A DNA stretch of 64,000 bases. Origin: Pseudomonas peli (GTDB lineage: Bacteria > Pseudomonadota > Gammaproteobacteria > Pseudomonadales > Pseudomonadaceae). The stretch lies in the NCBI RefSeq assembly GCF_900099645.1, contig NZ_FMTL01000002.1, positions 1,118,334-1,182,333 on the forward strand, given 5' to 3'. Numbering within the stretch: the stretch's first letter is position 1; the number at the start of each line of letters is the position of its first letter. The notes under the pieces were generated by a model. That model was not told the DNA's origin, did no database searches, and worked only from the letters and a program-made list of their open reading frames with translations. Positions 35,943 through 46,200 of the stretch are shown one piece after another. The position numbers and the translations under genes were made by a program.

Positions 35943-37961
35943 TTAGCCGCCGCAGGCACCGCAGCAGGACTTTTTGTTCAGCAAAGCTTCATCGCACTTC
36001 GGGCAGAACTCATGTTCGCCGGCCAGGTAACCGTGCACCGGGCAGATCGAGAATGTAGGAGTCACCGTCAAGTACGGAAGGCGATAGCGGCCCAGGGCTG
36101 TGCGTACTAATTTTTTGCAGGCCTCGGCGGACGAAATTCGCTCGGCCATGTAGAGGTGCAGCACCGTGCCGCCGGTGTATTTGCACTGCAGAGCATCCTG
36201 CAGTTCAAGCGCTTCGAAGGGATCGCTGGTAAACCCCACCGGCAACTGCGAGGAGTTGGTGTAATACGGCGCCTCGGCGCTGCCCGCCTGGAGAATATCG
36301 AAGAAGCGTTTCTGGTCTTCCTTAGCAAAGCGGTAGGTGGTGCCCTCGGCCGGTGTAGCTTCGAGGTTATACAAGTGCCCGCTGTGCTCCTGAAACTCGA
36401 CCAAGCGTGCCCGTACATGGTCGAGCAAACGCAGACAAAGCTCGCGACCGGCTTCAGTGTGCAGGCCCTGCTCATCATCGCTGTAGTTGCGAAGCATCTC
36501 GTGCAGGCCGTTCACCCCGATGGTGGAGAAGTGATTGCGCAAGGTGCCCAAGTAACGTTTGGTATACGGGTACAGGCCGTTATCCATGTGGTGTTGAATG
36601 ACCTTGCGCTTGACCTCCAGGCTTTCATAAGCCAGCTGCAACAGCTCGTCTAAACGCTGCAGCAAACCCTCCCAGTTCTGCCGGAAGCTATAACCCAAAC
36701 GCGCGCAGTTGATCGTCACCACGCCCAGCGAACCGGTTTGTTCAGCAGAACCAAACAGCCCACCTCCGCGCTTGAGCAACTCGCGCACATCCAGTTGTAA
36801 GCGGCAGCACATCGAGCGCACCTGATTGGGCTGCATATCAGAGTTGAGGAAGTTCTGGAAATACGGCAAGCCATAGCGCGCCGTCATGTCGAACAGGCGC
36901 GTTGCGTTGTCACTGTCCCAGGGGAAATCGTGGGTGATGTTGTACGTCGGGATCGGGAAGGTGAATACCCTGCCCTTGGCATCGCCGGCCATCATCACTT
37001 CGATGTAGGCACGGTTGATCAGCTCCATTTCGGCTTGCAGTTCGCCGTAACAAAACGGCATTTCCACTCCGCCAATCAGGGGCACCTGCTCACGCAGATC
37101 CTCCGGGCAAACCCAGTCGAAGGTCAGGTTGGTAAATGGGGTTTGTGTACCCCAGCGTGAAGGCACGTTGAGGTTATAGATGAACTCTTGCACCGACTGA
37201 CGTACCTGGGCGTAGCTGAGGCTGTCCTTGCGCACATAGGGTGCCAGATAGGTGTCGAAGGAACTGAAAGCCTGGGCACCGGCCCACTCGTTTTGCAAGG
37301 TGCCGAGGAAGTTAACCATCTGCCCCAGAGCGCTGGACAGGTGCTGCGGCGGTCCTGCTTCAACCCGCCCGGGAATTCCGTTGAGGCCTTCGTTAAGCAA
37401 AGTACGCAGTGACCAGCCTGCGCAGTAACCAGCGAGCATGTCGAGGTCGTGGATATGCAGATCGGCCTCGCGATGGGCCAAGCCGATGGCCGGACTGTAC
37501 ACCTCTTCCAACCAGTAATTGGCGGTGACCTTGCCCGATACATTGAGGATCAAGCCTCCGAGTGAATAACCCTGGTTGGCGTTGGCCTGCACGCGCCAGT
37601 CTTCGCGTGACAGGTATTCATTCATCGATGCAGCTACGTCGATCAAGCTGTGGCGGTCGCGGCGCAGGCGGCCATGACGCTCGCGGTAAACGATATAAGC
37701 GCGGGCGGTCGCGTAGTAGCCCGCCTCCATTAGCACTCGCTCCACAGTGTCCTGCACCCGCTCCACATCAAGCGGATGTGGCGGAATCAAGCGTGCATGC
37801 ACAGCATCACTTAGGGCACGCACCTCCTCACGAGTGAACTCACCGCTGGCCTGGCCAGCAGCGTCAATGGCACGCTCGATCTTGCGAAGGTCGAAGGGGA
37901 CTTCGCTGCCATCGCGCTTGAGTAATACCTGCGGCATAAAGGTTAATTTATCGAGCTGCAT
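35943..37961 (-). CDS. nrdD: Anaerobic (class III) ribonucleoside-triphosphate reductase, large chain
   Basis: The product is 672 residues from ATG 37961, chosen for GGAGG 5 bases upstream. An N-terminal ATP-cone (about 10-95, VLLKRDGSEVPFDLRKIERA) is followed by the barrel (ADLHIHDLDMLAGYCAGWSL, TNLTFDWVCP, SMCCRLQLD, GVNGLHEML) and a C-terminal zinc ribbon (CPVHGYLAGEHEFCPKC). It makes deoxynucleotides without oxygen. The chain stops after a CCGACGG tail without the usual glycyl-radical motif, which is on the next small gene. Confidence 0.94.
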   Translation of the reverse strand: MQLDKLTFMPQVLLKRDGSEVPFDLRKIERAIDAAGQASGEFTREEVRALSDAVHARLIPPHPLDVERVQDTVERVLMEAGYYATARAYIVYRERHGRLRRDRHSLIDVAASMNEYLSREDWRVQANANQGYSLGGLILNVSGKVTANYWLEEVYSPAIGLAHREADLHIHDLDMLAGYCAGWSLRTLLNEGLNGIPGRVEAGPPQHLSSALGQMVNFLGTLQNEWAGAQAFSSFDTYLAPYVRKDSLSYAQVRQSVQEFIYNLNVPSRWGTQTPFTNLTFDWVCPEDLREQVPLIGGVEMPFCYGELQAEMELINRAYIEVMMAGDAKGRVFTFPIPTYNITHDFPWDSDNATRLFDMTARYGLPYFQNFLNSDMQPNQVRSMCCRLQLDVRELLKRGGGLFGSAEQTGSLGVVTINCARLGYSFRQNWEGLLQRLDELLQLAYESLEVKRKVIQHHMDNGLYPYTKRYLGTLRNHFSTIGVNGLHEMLRNYSDDEQGLHTEAGRELCLRLLDHVRARLVEFQEHSGHLYNLEATPAEGTTYRFAKEDQKRFFDILQAGSAEAPYYTNSSQLPVGFTSDPFEALELQDALQCKYTGGTVLHLYMAERISSAEACKKLVRTALGRYRLPYLTVTPTFSICPVHGYLAGEHEFCPKCDEALLNKKSCCGACGG

Positions 37962-37975
37962 CACTACCTCCAAAA

Positions 37976-38022
37976 ACACATCATCTAGTTATTTCACCAG
38001 AAATAAACACAACATGATGTGT
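37976..38022. promoter_or_regulatory. Probable tandem NrdR boxes upstream of nrdD
   Basis: ACACAACATGATGTGT (38007-38022) is a near palindrome like the NrdR consensus, and a weaker copy ACACATCATCTAGTTA starts at 37976. Their 31-bp separation, three helix turns, is the spacing typical for paired NrdR boxes. The second copy is close to the ribosome binding site. NrdR represses ribonucleotide reductase genes. Confidence 0.55.
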
Positions 38023-38049
38023 AATCTACTCGCGAAGCCGGGTTATAAC

Positions 38050-38063
38050 TTGACCACGGTCAA
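38050..38063. promoter_or_regulatory. ANR/DNR (FNR-type) box upstream of nrdD
   Basis: TTGACCACGGTCAA fits TTGAY-N4-RTCAA perfectly and lies 89 bases upstream of the nrdD start, a normal distance for a class II activator site. Confidence 0.8.
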
Positions 38064-38137
38064 GAACCACAGAAAAGCCTCTGTGATGAGAGTCACGGCT
38101 GCAAAGTGCGTGTGAAAAGCCACAGGGGAAATTAAAC

Positions 38138-38174
38138 AAAAAAGCCACGGCCGACCGTTAGATACGCACGTGGC
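38138..38174 (-). terminator. Intrinsic terminator behind moaA
   Basis: On the minus strand GCCACG (38174-38169) pairs with CGTGGC (38149-38144) and is followed at once by TTTTTT. It lies 40 bases behind moaA and would end the narK1K2GHJI-parvulin-moaA transcript. The loop is long (19 bases), which lowers certainty. A second hairpin (CGACCTGC-AAA-GCAGGTCG) is at 38179-38197. Confidence 0.55.
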
Positions 38175-38213
38175 AAGCGACCTGCAAAGCAGGTCGAGGA
38201 GGGTAAAATCGGG

Positions 38214-39206
38214 TTATCCGCCGCTGGCGTTCATAAAGCGCAGCACCTGCACCTCACCACCCACGCTGAACTCATGGCGTAGCGGTTTGCTCGCCAGACC
38301 GGCATTGATGGCGTTCAGCAATGGGGTGTCGGTTTCCGGATAACGGCGCAGCAGCGCGCGCAGATCGATCGAGTTTTCGTGGCCCAGGCACAGCAAGAGA
38401 CGCCCTTCAACTGTGAGCCGCACGCGGTTGCAGGTGCTGCAGAAGTTGTGGCTGTGCGGCGAGATAAAGCCAATCCGACTATCGGGAAAATCTTTTAGCC
38501 GCACATAGCGTGCCGGCCCACCGCTTTGCTCGGCGCTATCGACCAAGCTGTAGCGCTCGGCAATTTGCTCGCGCACCCAGTCACTGGAACAGAAACTCTC
38601 GCCACGGGAGCGCCCCACTTCACCCAGCGGCATTTCTTCAATAAAACTGATGTCCAACCCGCGGTTGACGGCGTAATCCACCAGTTCAACTACCTCATCG
38701 GCGTTCCGGCCCTGCATCACCACGGTATTGAGCTTGATCCGCTCGAAACCTGCCGTACTGGCGGCGTTGATGCCAGACAACACCTGCGTCAATTCGCCTG
38801 TGCGAGTGATGGCGCGAAAGCGCTCGACGCGTAGGCTATCGAGACTAATATTCAGCCGCTTGACCCCCGCATTAGCCAGCGGTTGTGCCATCTTGCTCAG
38901 TTGCGAGCCGTTGGTGGTCATCACCAGTTCGCGCAAACCCGGCAACACGGCAATCTGCTCGCACAGACCAATGATGCCCTTGCGCACCAGCGGCTCGCCG
39001 CCGGTGAGGCGAATTTTCTTCACCCCGTTGCGTACGAACAACGCCGCCAGGCGATACAACTCTTCCAGGCCCAGCACTTGTTGGCGCGGCAGAAAGGTCA
39101 TGTCTTCAGCCATGCAATAGACACAGCGAAAATCACAGCGATCGGTCACCGACATGCGAAGGTAATCGATGTGACGGCCAAAACCATCCTGCAGACTGCT
39201 TTCCAT
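38214..39206 (-). CDS. moaA: GTP 3',8-cyclase (molybdenum cofactor biosynthesis)
   Basis: The product is 330 residues. The radical-SAM cluster is C24-C28-C31 in [11 protein letters not shown], the second cluster is in [19 protein letters not shown] (about 258-276), and the chain ends with the functional GG. It starts molybdopterin synthesis from GTP. GAGGAG precedes the ATG. It lies behind the parvulin gene at the end of the nar operon, where its Moco product is needed for NarG. Confidence 0.95.
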   Translation of the reverse strand: MESSLQDGFGRHIDYLRMSVTDRCDFRCVYCMAEDMTFLPRQQVLGLEELYRLAALFVRNGVKKIRLTGGEPLVRKGIIGLCEQIAVLPGLRELVMTTNGSQLSKMAQPLANAGVKRLNISLDSLRVERFRAITRTGELTQVLSGINAASTAGFERIKLNTVVMQGRNADEVVELVDYAVNRGLDISFIEEMPLGEVGRSRGESFCSSDWVREQIAERYSLVDSAEQSGGPARYVRLKDFPDSRIGFISPHSHNFCSTCNRVRLTVEGRLLLCLGHENSIDLRALLRRYPETDTPLLNAINAGLASKPLRHEFSVGGEVQVLRFMNASGG

Positions 39207-39250
39207 CTCACGCTCCTCAATGCGCCTGGCCTTAGCGACCTGGCCGCTGA

Positions 39251-40201
39251 TTACTGCAACAGAGGCGAATCCGCGCCTTCCAACACGATGCCCTGGATGT
39301 CTGCGGCACCGATCAGGCCTTTGATGTACTGAACCACAGCTACCTGCCAGACGCGTTGATCCAGCTCAGCGCGGATGGAGCCCTCTACCACTTCGAAAGG
39401 CAACTGCTTGCCCTCGATACGCTGGTCCACCCATACCAGATGAAAACCGTAGCGGCTTTCTAGTGGCCGACCGGCCAAGCCTTCCGGTAGGCGAAACAGC
39501 TGTCGCTCAAACTCGGGGACCGTTTGCCCCTGGCTGATCTGTCCAAGCGCGCCACCTTGAGCCTTGGAAGGACATGCTGAATGAGCTTGCACTAACTCGC
39601 CAAAAAGGCTGGCATCAGCCTGCAATTGCGCGAGTAAAGTATGCGCCTGCTCATTGGCCAGCGAGCGCCCTTCTACATCATCTGCAGCGCAGGCCAGCAG
39701 GATATGCCGCGCTGCCAACAACGGCGCGCTGGCAAAGCGTTCCCGGTTATTTTCGTAATACTGCCGGCACGCTTTAGGATCTGCGCTGGGCAGCACCACT
39801 TCTCGCTTAATTAGTTCGCTAATAGCCGCTTCTTCGCGGCTTTCGCCATCAATAGGCTGTACCTTGAGGCCTAGGGCGTTTATACGCTGGGTCAACAGCT
39901 CACGAATTACCAACGCCTGGCTAGCCAGAAATACCGCTTCTTGGCGAGTATCAGCCGGATGGTACTGAAGCTCTTGAGCAATATTCTCAACCGCCAGACC
40001 GATACCATTGACTTTGATTCGAGGCCACTCTTGCTCACTTGAGGCGATCAGCTCCGGTGCCTCGCTGGCCGCTTGATTGTCGGCCTCGCGCACCGGAGGA
40101 ATAAACTCCTGCACAGTAGGCAATTCAACTGGCGCCAGAACAGGCTCTTGCCCACCAGCGCACCCCCCGCCCCCATTTCCACCACCGCATCCACACGCCA
40201 T
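39251..40201 (-). CDS. Nar-associated parvulin-type peptidyl-prolyl isomerase
   Basis: The product is 316 residues. The first 17 residues are an unusual glycine/cysteine stretch (ACGCGGGNGGGGCAGG). A SurA/NifM-like helical region (about 60-160) and a parvulin domain (about 165-265: [44 protein letters not shown]) follow. No signal peptide is seen, so it is cytoplasmic. It sits between narI and moaA as in other Pseudomonas nar clusters and probably helps fold the nitrate reductase, by analogy with NifM. Confidence 0.85.
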   Translation of the reverse strand: MACGCGGGNGGGGCAGGQEPVLAPVELPTVQEFIPPVREADNQAASEAPELIASSEQEWPRIKVNGIGLAVENIAQELQYHPADTRQEAVFLASQALVIRELLTQRINALGLKVQPIDGESREEAAISELIKREVVLPSADPKACRQYYENNRERFASAPLLAARHILLACAADDVEGRSLANEQAHTLLAQLQADASLFGELVQAHSACPSKAQGGALGQISQGQTVPEFERQLFRLPEGLAGRPLESRYGFHLVWVDQRIEGKQLPFEVVEGSIRAELDQRVWQVAVVQYIKGLIGAADIQGIVLEGADSPLLQ

Positions 40202-40280
40202 GACGGTACTCCTCGCTTAGAACAGGGCACAGCGTGCCCCGCACAACAGATGATTTAGATAACCGGCCGAAACCGCAGAC

Positions 40281-40976
40281 TCAGCCTTTTTGCCGCACTA
40301 TTTGATAGCGTCGACCCAGGTACCACACCGGCGCGCTGACGATGTGTACTAGACGGGTGAAGGGAAACAGCACAAATAGAGTCAGGCCGAGGAAAACATG
40401 CAGCTTGTACACCAGGCCCACCGGAGCAATAGCTGTAGCAGCCTGTATCGGTTGCAGCAGAACCACGCTTTGTGCCCAGTTACCGAGCATCACCATCACC
40501 GAGCCGTCCATGTGTTCGGCCGAGGCGAAGATAGTGGCCAGGCCAAGCAGCAGCTGCACCAGCAGCACCACCAGGATGAGGATATCCGAGGTGCTGGAAC
40601 TGGCGCGTACCCGTGGGTCGGTAAGACGACGCTTGAGCAGCATCAGCAGACCAATCAGGCACAGCACACCGAAGAAGCCACCAGAAACCATCGCCAAAAG
40701 CTGCTTGTTCTCGGTGCTGATCGCATAGTGATAGACCGAGGCGGGAGTAAGCAGGCCGACAAAGTGCCCGGCCAGCACGAACAACACTCCGACGTGGAAC
40801 AGGTTGCTGGCAATGCGCATGTAGCGCTGCTCAGCCGGATTGCGGTTCATCAGCTGACTGGAACCGGCCCGCCAACTGTATTGCGACAAATCGAAACGCG
40901 CCCAGCTGCCAAGCAGACAGATGGCCAGAGCAATGTAGGGATAGACCCCGAACAAAAGCAGATCAACCTTAGACAT
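40281..40976 (-). CDS. narI: Respiratory nitrate reductase gamma subunit (cytochrome b)
   Basis: The product is 231 residues with five membrane helices. Histidines for the two hemes b are in the second helix (LFHVGVLFVLAGHFVGLL, about 58-75) and in the last (LHVFLGLTLFVLFPFTRLVH). It oxidises quinol and passes electrons to NarH. Its start overlaps the narJ end by 8 bases. Confidence 0.95.
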   Translation of the reverse strand: MSKVDLLLFGVYPYIALAICLLGSWARFDLSQYSWRAGSSQLMNRNPAEQRYMRIASNLFHVGVLFVLAGHFVGLLTPASVYHYAISTENKQLLAMVSGGFFGVLCLIGLLMLLKRRLTDPRVRASSSTSDILILVVLLVQLLLGLATIFASAEHMDGSVMVMLGNWAQSVVLLQPIQAATAIAPVGLVYKLHVFLGLTLFVLFPFTRLVHIVSAPVWYLGRRYQIVRQKG

Positions 40977-41724
40977 GACGCGCCTCCTGGGGCAGCTCGC
41001 TGGCTAACCCGTCCTGTTGGAAATCAACCCAGTGCAGCGGTACTGCGGACTCCTCCCGGGCTTTGCCGGGCAGCGTGGTCTGACTGGGGCAGCGGTCCTG
41101 CTGCTCAGCCTGCATAAAGTCGACGGCCTCCTCTTCCCAGATCTTGTCCAAGGCTTCCAACGAGTCGTCGCGTACTTCGGCGGCGACCTGCTCGCGCACC
41201 TCGGCCATAGCCGACTGCGGTTCCACGCCGGCAATTTGCAGCAGCGCGCGGAAGCAGCCGGCGTAAGCGCTTTCGCGCTCCTCCAGGCGGGTTGCCAATA
41301 GCGCCAGCAAATGTGCGACATCAGCCAGGCCCTCTCGGGCCTCCAGGTCTTCACGGGTGGAGAGGTACTCCAGATAGAGAGGGATGTAATCCGGCAGCTC
41401 TTTGACGCCGATGGCAAAACCGGCCTCTTCGTACTGCGCCATAAGGTCGACCATGGCCTGGCCACGATCACGCGACTCACCATGCACATGCTCAAACATC
41501 AGCAGGGACAACGAACGACCGCGACCAAACAAAGCCCCGTAGTGCTCTTGGGCGTCCATCAGGTCGTTGTCGCAGAGCAGCGCCAGTAACTCATGCAGCG
41601 ATGCGCGTTGCTGCGGGCTGGTTTCACGGCTGGCGGAAATTGCCGCCACCAGTTCATCACGGCCGTCGAGCAACAGCTCGGTCGGATAATCCAGCAACAA
41701 CGAGATTACTTTGAGAATTTGCAT
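40969..41724 (-). CDS. narJ: Nitrate reductase molybdenum-cofactor assembly chaperone
   Basis: The product is 251 residues from ATG 41724, preceded by GGGAGGA and with its ATG behind the narH stop. The NarJ/TorD-like helical core (LKVISLLLDYPTELL, LMFEHVHGESRDRGQAM, DYIPLYLEYLS) is clear. It holds NarGH until the cofactor is inserted and is not part of the final enzyme. The acidic, proline-poor tail of about 40 residues is variable in the family. Confidence 0.93.
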   Translation of the reverse strand: MQILKVISLLLDYPTELLLDGRDELVAAISASRETSPQQRASLHELLALLCDNDLMDAQEHYGALFGRGRSLSLLMFEHVHGESRDRGQAMVDLMAQYEEAGFAIGVKELPDYIPLYLEYLSTREDLEAREGLADVAHLLALLATRLEERESAYAGCFRALLQIAGVEPQSAMAEVREQVAAEVRDDSLEALDKIWEEEAVDFMQAEQQDRCPSQTTLPGKAREESAVPLHWVDFQQDGLASELPQEARHV

Positions 41725-41726
41725 GC

Positions 41727-43265
41727 TCAGTCCTCCCACAACTGTACGGTTTTCAGGATGTCGCGCTGGTTGGCCTTTTTCGCCCCGAACATGTTGGTGT
41801 CAGAGCTGCCGCTGCAACCGCTGCCGAAGCTGAAACCACAACCGGAGCGCTCTGCGAAGGCATCGCTCATGGCCTCTTCGCGGTGCGCGGACGGAATCAC
41901 GAAGCGATCTTCGTAGTTGGCGATGGCCAGGTAGCGGTACATATCTTCGACCTGGGCCACGGACAGCCCCACGTCTTTGAGTACTTGCAGGTCCTGCACG
42001 CCCTCCACCTGTTCGGCACGCTTGTAGGCGCGCATCGCCAGCAAACGCTTGAGCGCCAGTTTGACCGGACGCTCGTCACCGGCGGTAAGCAGATTGGCCA
42101 AATAACGCAGCGGAATACGCAGGCTGTCGACATCAGGGATCACCCCGTTCATGCCCACGGTGCCTGCAGTGGCGGCATTTTGGATTGGCGACAGTGGTGG
42201 TACGTACCAGACCATCGGCAGCGTGCGGTATTCCGGGTGCAGCGGTAGGGCCAGCTTCCAGTCCACGGCCAGTTTGTACACCGGCGATTTCTGCGCCGAC
42301 TCGATCACCGACATCGGCACGCCATCGGCAAGTGCCTGCTTGATTACGGCCGGGTCACTAGGGTCGAGGAAGATATCCAACTGCTTCTGGTACAGGTCCT
42401 GCTCGTTCGGCGTACTGGCCACTTCGGCGATCCGGTCTGCGTCATACAGCAATACGCCGAGGTAGCGGATACGCCCAACGCAGGTTTCTGAACAGACAGT
42501 CGGCATACCGGCTTCGATGCGCGGGTAGCAGAAGATGCACTTCTCGGATTTGCCACTCTTCCAGTTGTAGTAAATCTTCTTGTACGGGCAGCCGCTGATA
42601 CACATGCGCCAGCCGCGGCACTTCTCCTGGTCGATCAGCACGATGCCATCTTCTTCACGCTTGTAGATCGCCCCGCTCGGGCACGCAGCCGCGCAGGTCG
42701 GATTCAGGCAGTGCTCGCACAGACGCGGCAGGTACATCATGAAAGTATTTTCATACTCGCCATAAATGTCGGCCTGGATCTTGTCGAAGTTTTTGTCCTT
42801 ACGACGTTTGGCGAACTCGGTGCCGAGGATCTCTTCCCAGTTCGGGCCCCACTCGATCTTCTCCATACGCTTGCCTGTCAGCACCGAACGCGGCCGTGCG
42901 ACCGGTTGATGCTGGCCTAGCGGTGCGGTGTGTAGGTGCTGGTAATCGAAATCAAATGGTTCGTAGTAGTCATCAATGCTCGGTAGATCCGGGTTGGCGA
43001 AGATGTTCGCCAATACGCGGAACTTACCGCCGATGCGTGGGTTGATCGAGCCATCCTTGTTGCGCACCCAGCCGCCTTTCCATTTGTCCTGGTTTTCCCA
43101 CTCTTTCGGGTAGCCGATACCAGGCTTGGTTTCAACGTTGTTAAACCAGGCGTATTCCATGCCTTCGCGGCTGGTCCAGACGTTTTTACAGGTGATCGAG
43201 CATGTGTGGCAGCCGATGCATTTGTCGAGGTTTAGAACCATGCCGACCTGTGAACGAATTTTCAT
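41727..43265 (-). CDS. narH: Respiratory nitrate reductase beta subunit (Fe-S)
   Basis: The product is 512 residues. Cysteine groups for four clusters are visible: CIGCHTCSITCKNVW (about 16-30), CEHCLNPTCAAACPSGAI (about 183-200), CRGWRMCISGCPYKK (about 216-230, with the W that marks the 3Fe-4S site) and CIFCYPRIEAGMPTVCSETC. It carries electrons from NarI to NarG at the cytoplasmic face. It is 11 bases behind narG. Confidence 0.96.
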   Translation of the reverse strand: MKIRSQVGMVLNLDKCIGCHTCSITCKNVWTSREGMEYAWFNNVETKPGIGYPKEWENQDKWKGGWVRNKDGSINPRIGGKFRVLANIFANPDLPSIDDYYEPFDFDYQHLHTAPLGQHQPVARPRSVLTGKRMEKIEWGPNWEEILGTEFAKRRKDKNFDKIQADIYGEYENTFMMYLPRLCEHCLNPTCAAACPSGAIYKREEDGIVLIDQEKCRGWRMCISGCPYKKIYYNWKSGKSEKCIFCYPRIEAGMPTVCSETCVGRIRYLGVLLYDADRIAEVASTPNEQDLYQKQLDIFLDPSDPAVIKQALADGVPMSVIESAQKSPVYKLAVDWKLALPLHPEYRTLPMVWYVPPLSPIQNAATAGTVGMNGVIPDVDSLRIPLRYLANLLTAGDERPVKLALKRLLAMRAYKRAEQVEGVQDLQVLKDVGLSVAQVEDMYRYLAIANYEDRFVIPSAHREEAMSDAFAERSGCGFSFGSGCSGSSDTNMFGAKKANQRDILKTVQLWED

Positions 43266-43276
43266 CTCAGCTCTCC

Positions 43277-46200
43277 TCAGAGGTCTTTTGGCAGGGGTTG
43301 TGGCAGGGCGTCGCCACCCAGACCGCCGACATCGGTGCCGTCGAGCCAGTCCACCTTGCTCATCTTGCGCACCACAACGAACTCATCACGGTTGCAGCCA
43401 ACAGTGCCGTAATAGTTAAAGCCGTAAGACTGCTGGGCGTAGCCACCAATCATGTGGGTCGGCTTGAGTACCACGCGGGTCACCGAGTTGTGGTGGCCAC
43501 CACGGGTCTTTGTGGTTTCCGAGCCAGGCACGTTCACGATCCGCTCTTGAGCGTGATACATCATCACCATGCCGTCTTTAACCCGTTGGCTGACCACTGC
43601 ACGGGCAGTTAGCGCACCGTTGGCGTTGAAGCATTCGACCCAGTCGTTGTCCACGATGCCGGCGCGTTTCGCGTCGGTTTCCGAGAGCCAAACAATCGGC
43701 CCACCGCGGCTCAGGGTGAGCATGAGCAAGTTGTCGGTGTAGGTGCTGTGGATACCCCATTTCTGGTGCGGAGTAATCCAGTTGAGGACGATTTCTGTAT
43801 TACCGTTCGAGCGTTTGTCCTTCACATAATCGATAGTGCGGGTGTTGATCGGTGGCCGGTAGCTCATCATCTCCTCACCGAAGGCCTGCATCCACGGGTG
43901 ATCCTGGAAGAACTGCTGACGCCCGGTGATAGTGCGCCACGGGATGTACTCATGAACGTTGGTGTAGCCGGCGTTGTAGCTAACATGTTCATCTTCCAGA
44001 CCAGACCAGGTCGGGCTGGAGATGATCTTGCGCGGCTGGGCCTGAATGTCGCGGAAACGAATCGCTTCGTGCTCTTTAGGCACTGCCAGGTGGCTGTGAT
44101 CCAGACCGGTAAATTCAGACAATGCCGCCCACGCTTTAACCGCCACATGACCGTTGGTTTCTGGGGCCAGGGACAGAATTACCTCGCAGGCATCGATGGC
44201 GCTATCGATCTTCGGCCGACCTAGGCTCACGCCCGCTTCGCGCACCTTATAGTTGAGCTCGCCAAGGAAATCGACCTCATGCTGAGTGTTCCAGTTGATG
44301 CCCTTACCGCCGTTGCCGTTCTTATCCAGCAACGGGCCGAGGGACGTGAATTTCTTGTACACGTTCGGGTAGTCGCGTTCGACAACGCGCATGTTCGGGC
44401 AGTTCTGGCCCGGAATCGGGGCCACTCCTTTGGTTTTCCAGTCCATGCCGCCAAACGGCTGCGCCAGTTCACCTGGGGTATCGTGCAGCAACGGCGTGGT
44501 GACGAAGTCCTGCTCGACGCCCAGATGACCTTCCGCCATTTTCGAGAAGTGCTTGGCGATACCCTTATAGATTTCCCAGTCGGAACGCGATTCCCAGGCA
44601 GGATCAATCGCCGCCGACAGTGGGTGAATGAACGGGTGCATGTCTGAGGTGTTCATGTCGTCCTTCTCGTACCAGGTCGCCGTCGGCAAGACGATGTCCG
44701 AGTACACGCAGGTGGAAGACATGCGGAAGTCCAAGGTGGTGACCAGATCGAGCTTACCGATTGCCCCCTCGTCTACCCACTCAACGTCAGTCGGTTTGAC
44801 CCCGCCACGCTTACCAAGGTCTTCGTTCATCACGCCGTTCTTGGTGCCCAGAAGGTACTTGAGCATGTACTCGTGGCCCTTACCCGAGCTGCCCAGCAGG
44901 TTGGAACGCCAGATGAACATATTACGAGGGAAGTTGGCCGGGCTATCCGGCTGCTCACAGGAGAAGCGCAGGCTGCCGTCTTGCAGCGACTTGGTCACGT
45001 AATCTACCGGCGACATACCGGCGGCAGCTGCGTCACGGGTGATCTGCAGCGGGTTGCGGTTAAGCTGCGGAGCACTCGGCAACCAACCGCCACGTTCGGC
45101 GCGGATGTTGTAGTCCAGTGCGTGTTCGGGGAACTGTGACTTGTCGGCCAGCGGCGAGAGAATCTCGTGCATGCTCATCTTCTCGTGCCGCCACTGCGAA
45201 CTGTGGTTGTAGAAGAAGCTGGTACCATTCATCTGCCGAGGTGCCGGACTCCAGTCCAGGCCGAAGGCCAGTGGCAACCAACCGCACTGCGGACGTAGCT
45301 TTTCCTGACCAACATAATGCGCCCAGCCGCCACCGGTTTGCCCTACGCAACCACACAACATAAGCATGTTGATCAGGCCACGGTAGTTCATGTCCATGTG
45401 GTACCAGTGATTCATCGCCGCACCGACGATGATCATGCTGCGACCTTTGGTCTTGTCGGCGTTATCGGCGAATTCACGGGCGATCTGGATGGCTTTTTCG
45501 CGACTAACGCCAGTGATCTGCTCTTGCCAGGCCGGCGTGCCTGGGACATCAGCATCGTCGTAGTCTTTGGCTACGTTAGCACCGCCAAGACCACGATCAA
45601 TTGCCAGGTTGGCGGCAGACAGGTCGAACACGGTAGCGACTTTGGCGGTGCTGCCGTCAGCGAGGGTGATGCTGCGCACAGGTACGCGACGCAGTTGCAC
45701 TGTCTCACCCGCGACGTGCTGGAAATGTTCGTGAGTTTGGCCGCCGAAATACGGGAAAGCCACTTCGGCCACGTCCTCGCCGATCAGGCTCAGCTGAAGA
45801 TCAATCTCACGGCCTGTACCTCCTTCCAGGGCCTGGATGTTCCACTTGCCCTTCTCGCCCCAGCGATAACCGATCGAACCCAGCGGCGACACCAACTCAT
45901 TACTGTTGGTATCCAGGGCGATGGTTTTCCACTCAGGGTTGTTCTCTTGGCCGAGATTGTCAGCCAGGTCGGACGCGCGCAGGAAGCGATCCGGCTGATA
46001 ACTGCCGTCAGCATGATCCTTGAGCAACACCAAAACCGGTAAGTCGGTGTAGCGTTTGGCGTAATCCTTGAAATAAGCACTCGGCTTGTCGAGGTGGAAC
46101 TCTTTGAAGATCACGTGGTTGAACGCCTGCGCCAAGGCAGCATCGGTGCCCTGTTTGGGGTTCAGCCAGAGGTCGGTGAGTTTTGCCACCTCGGAGTAAT

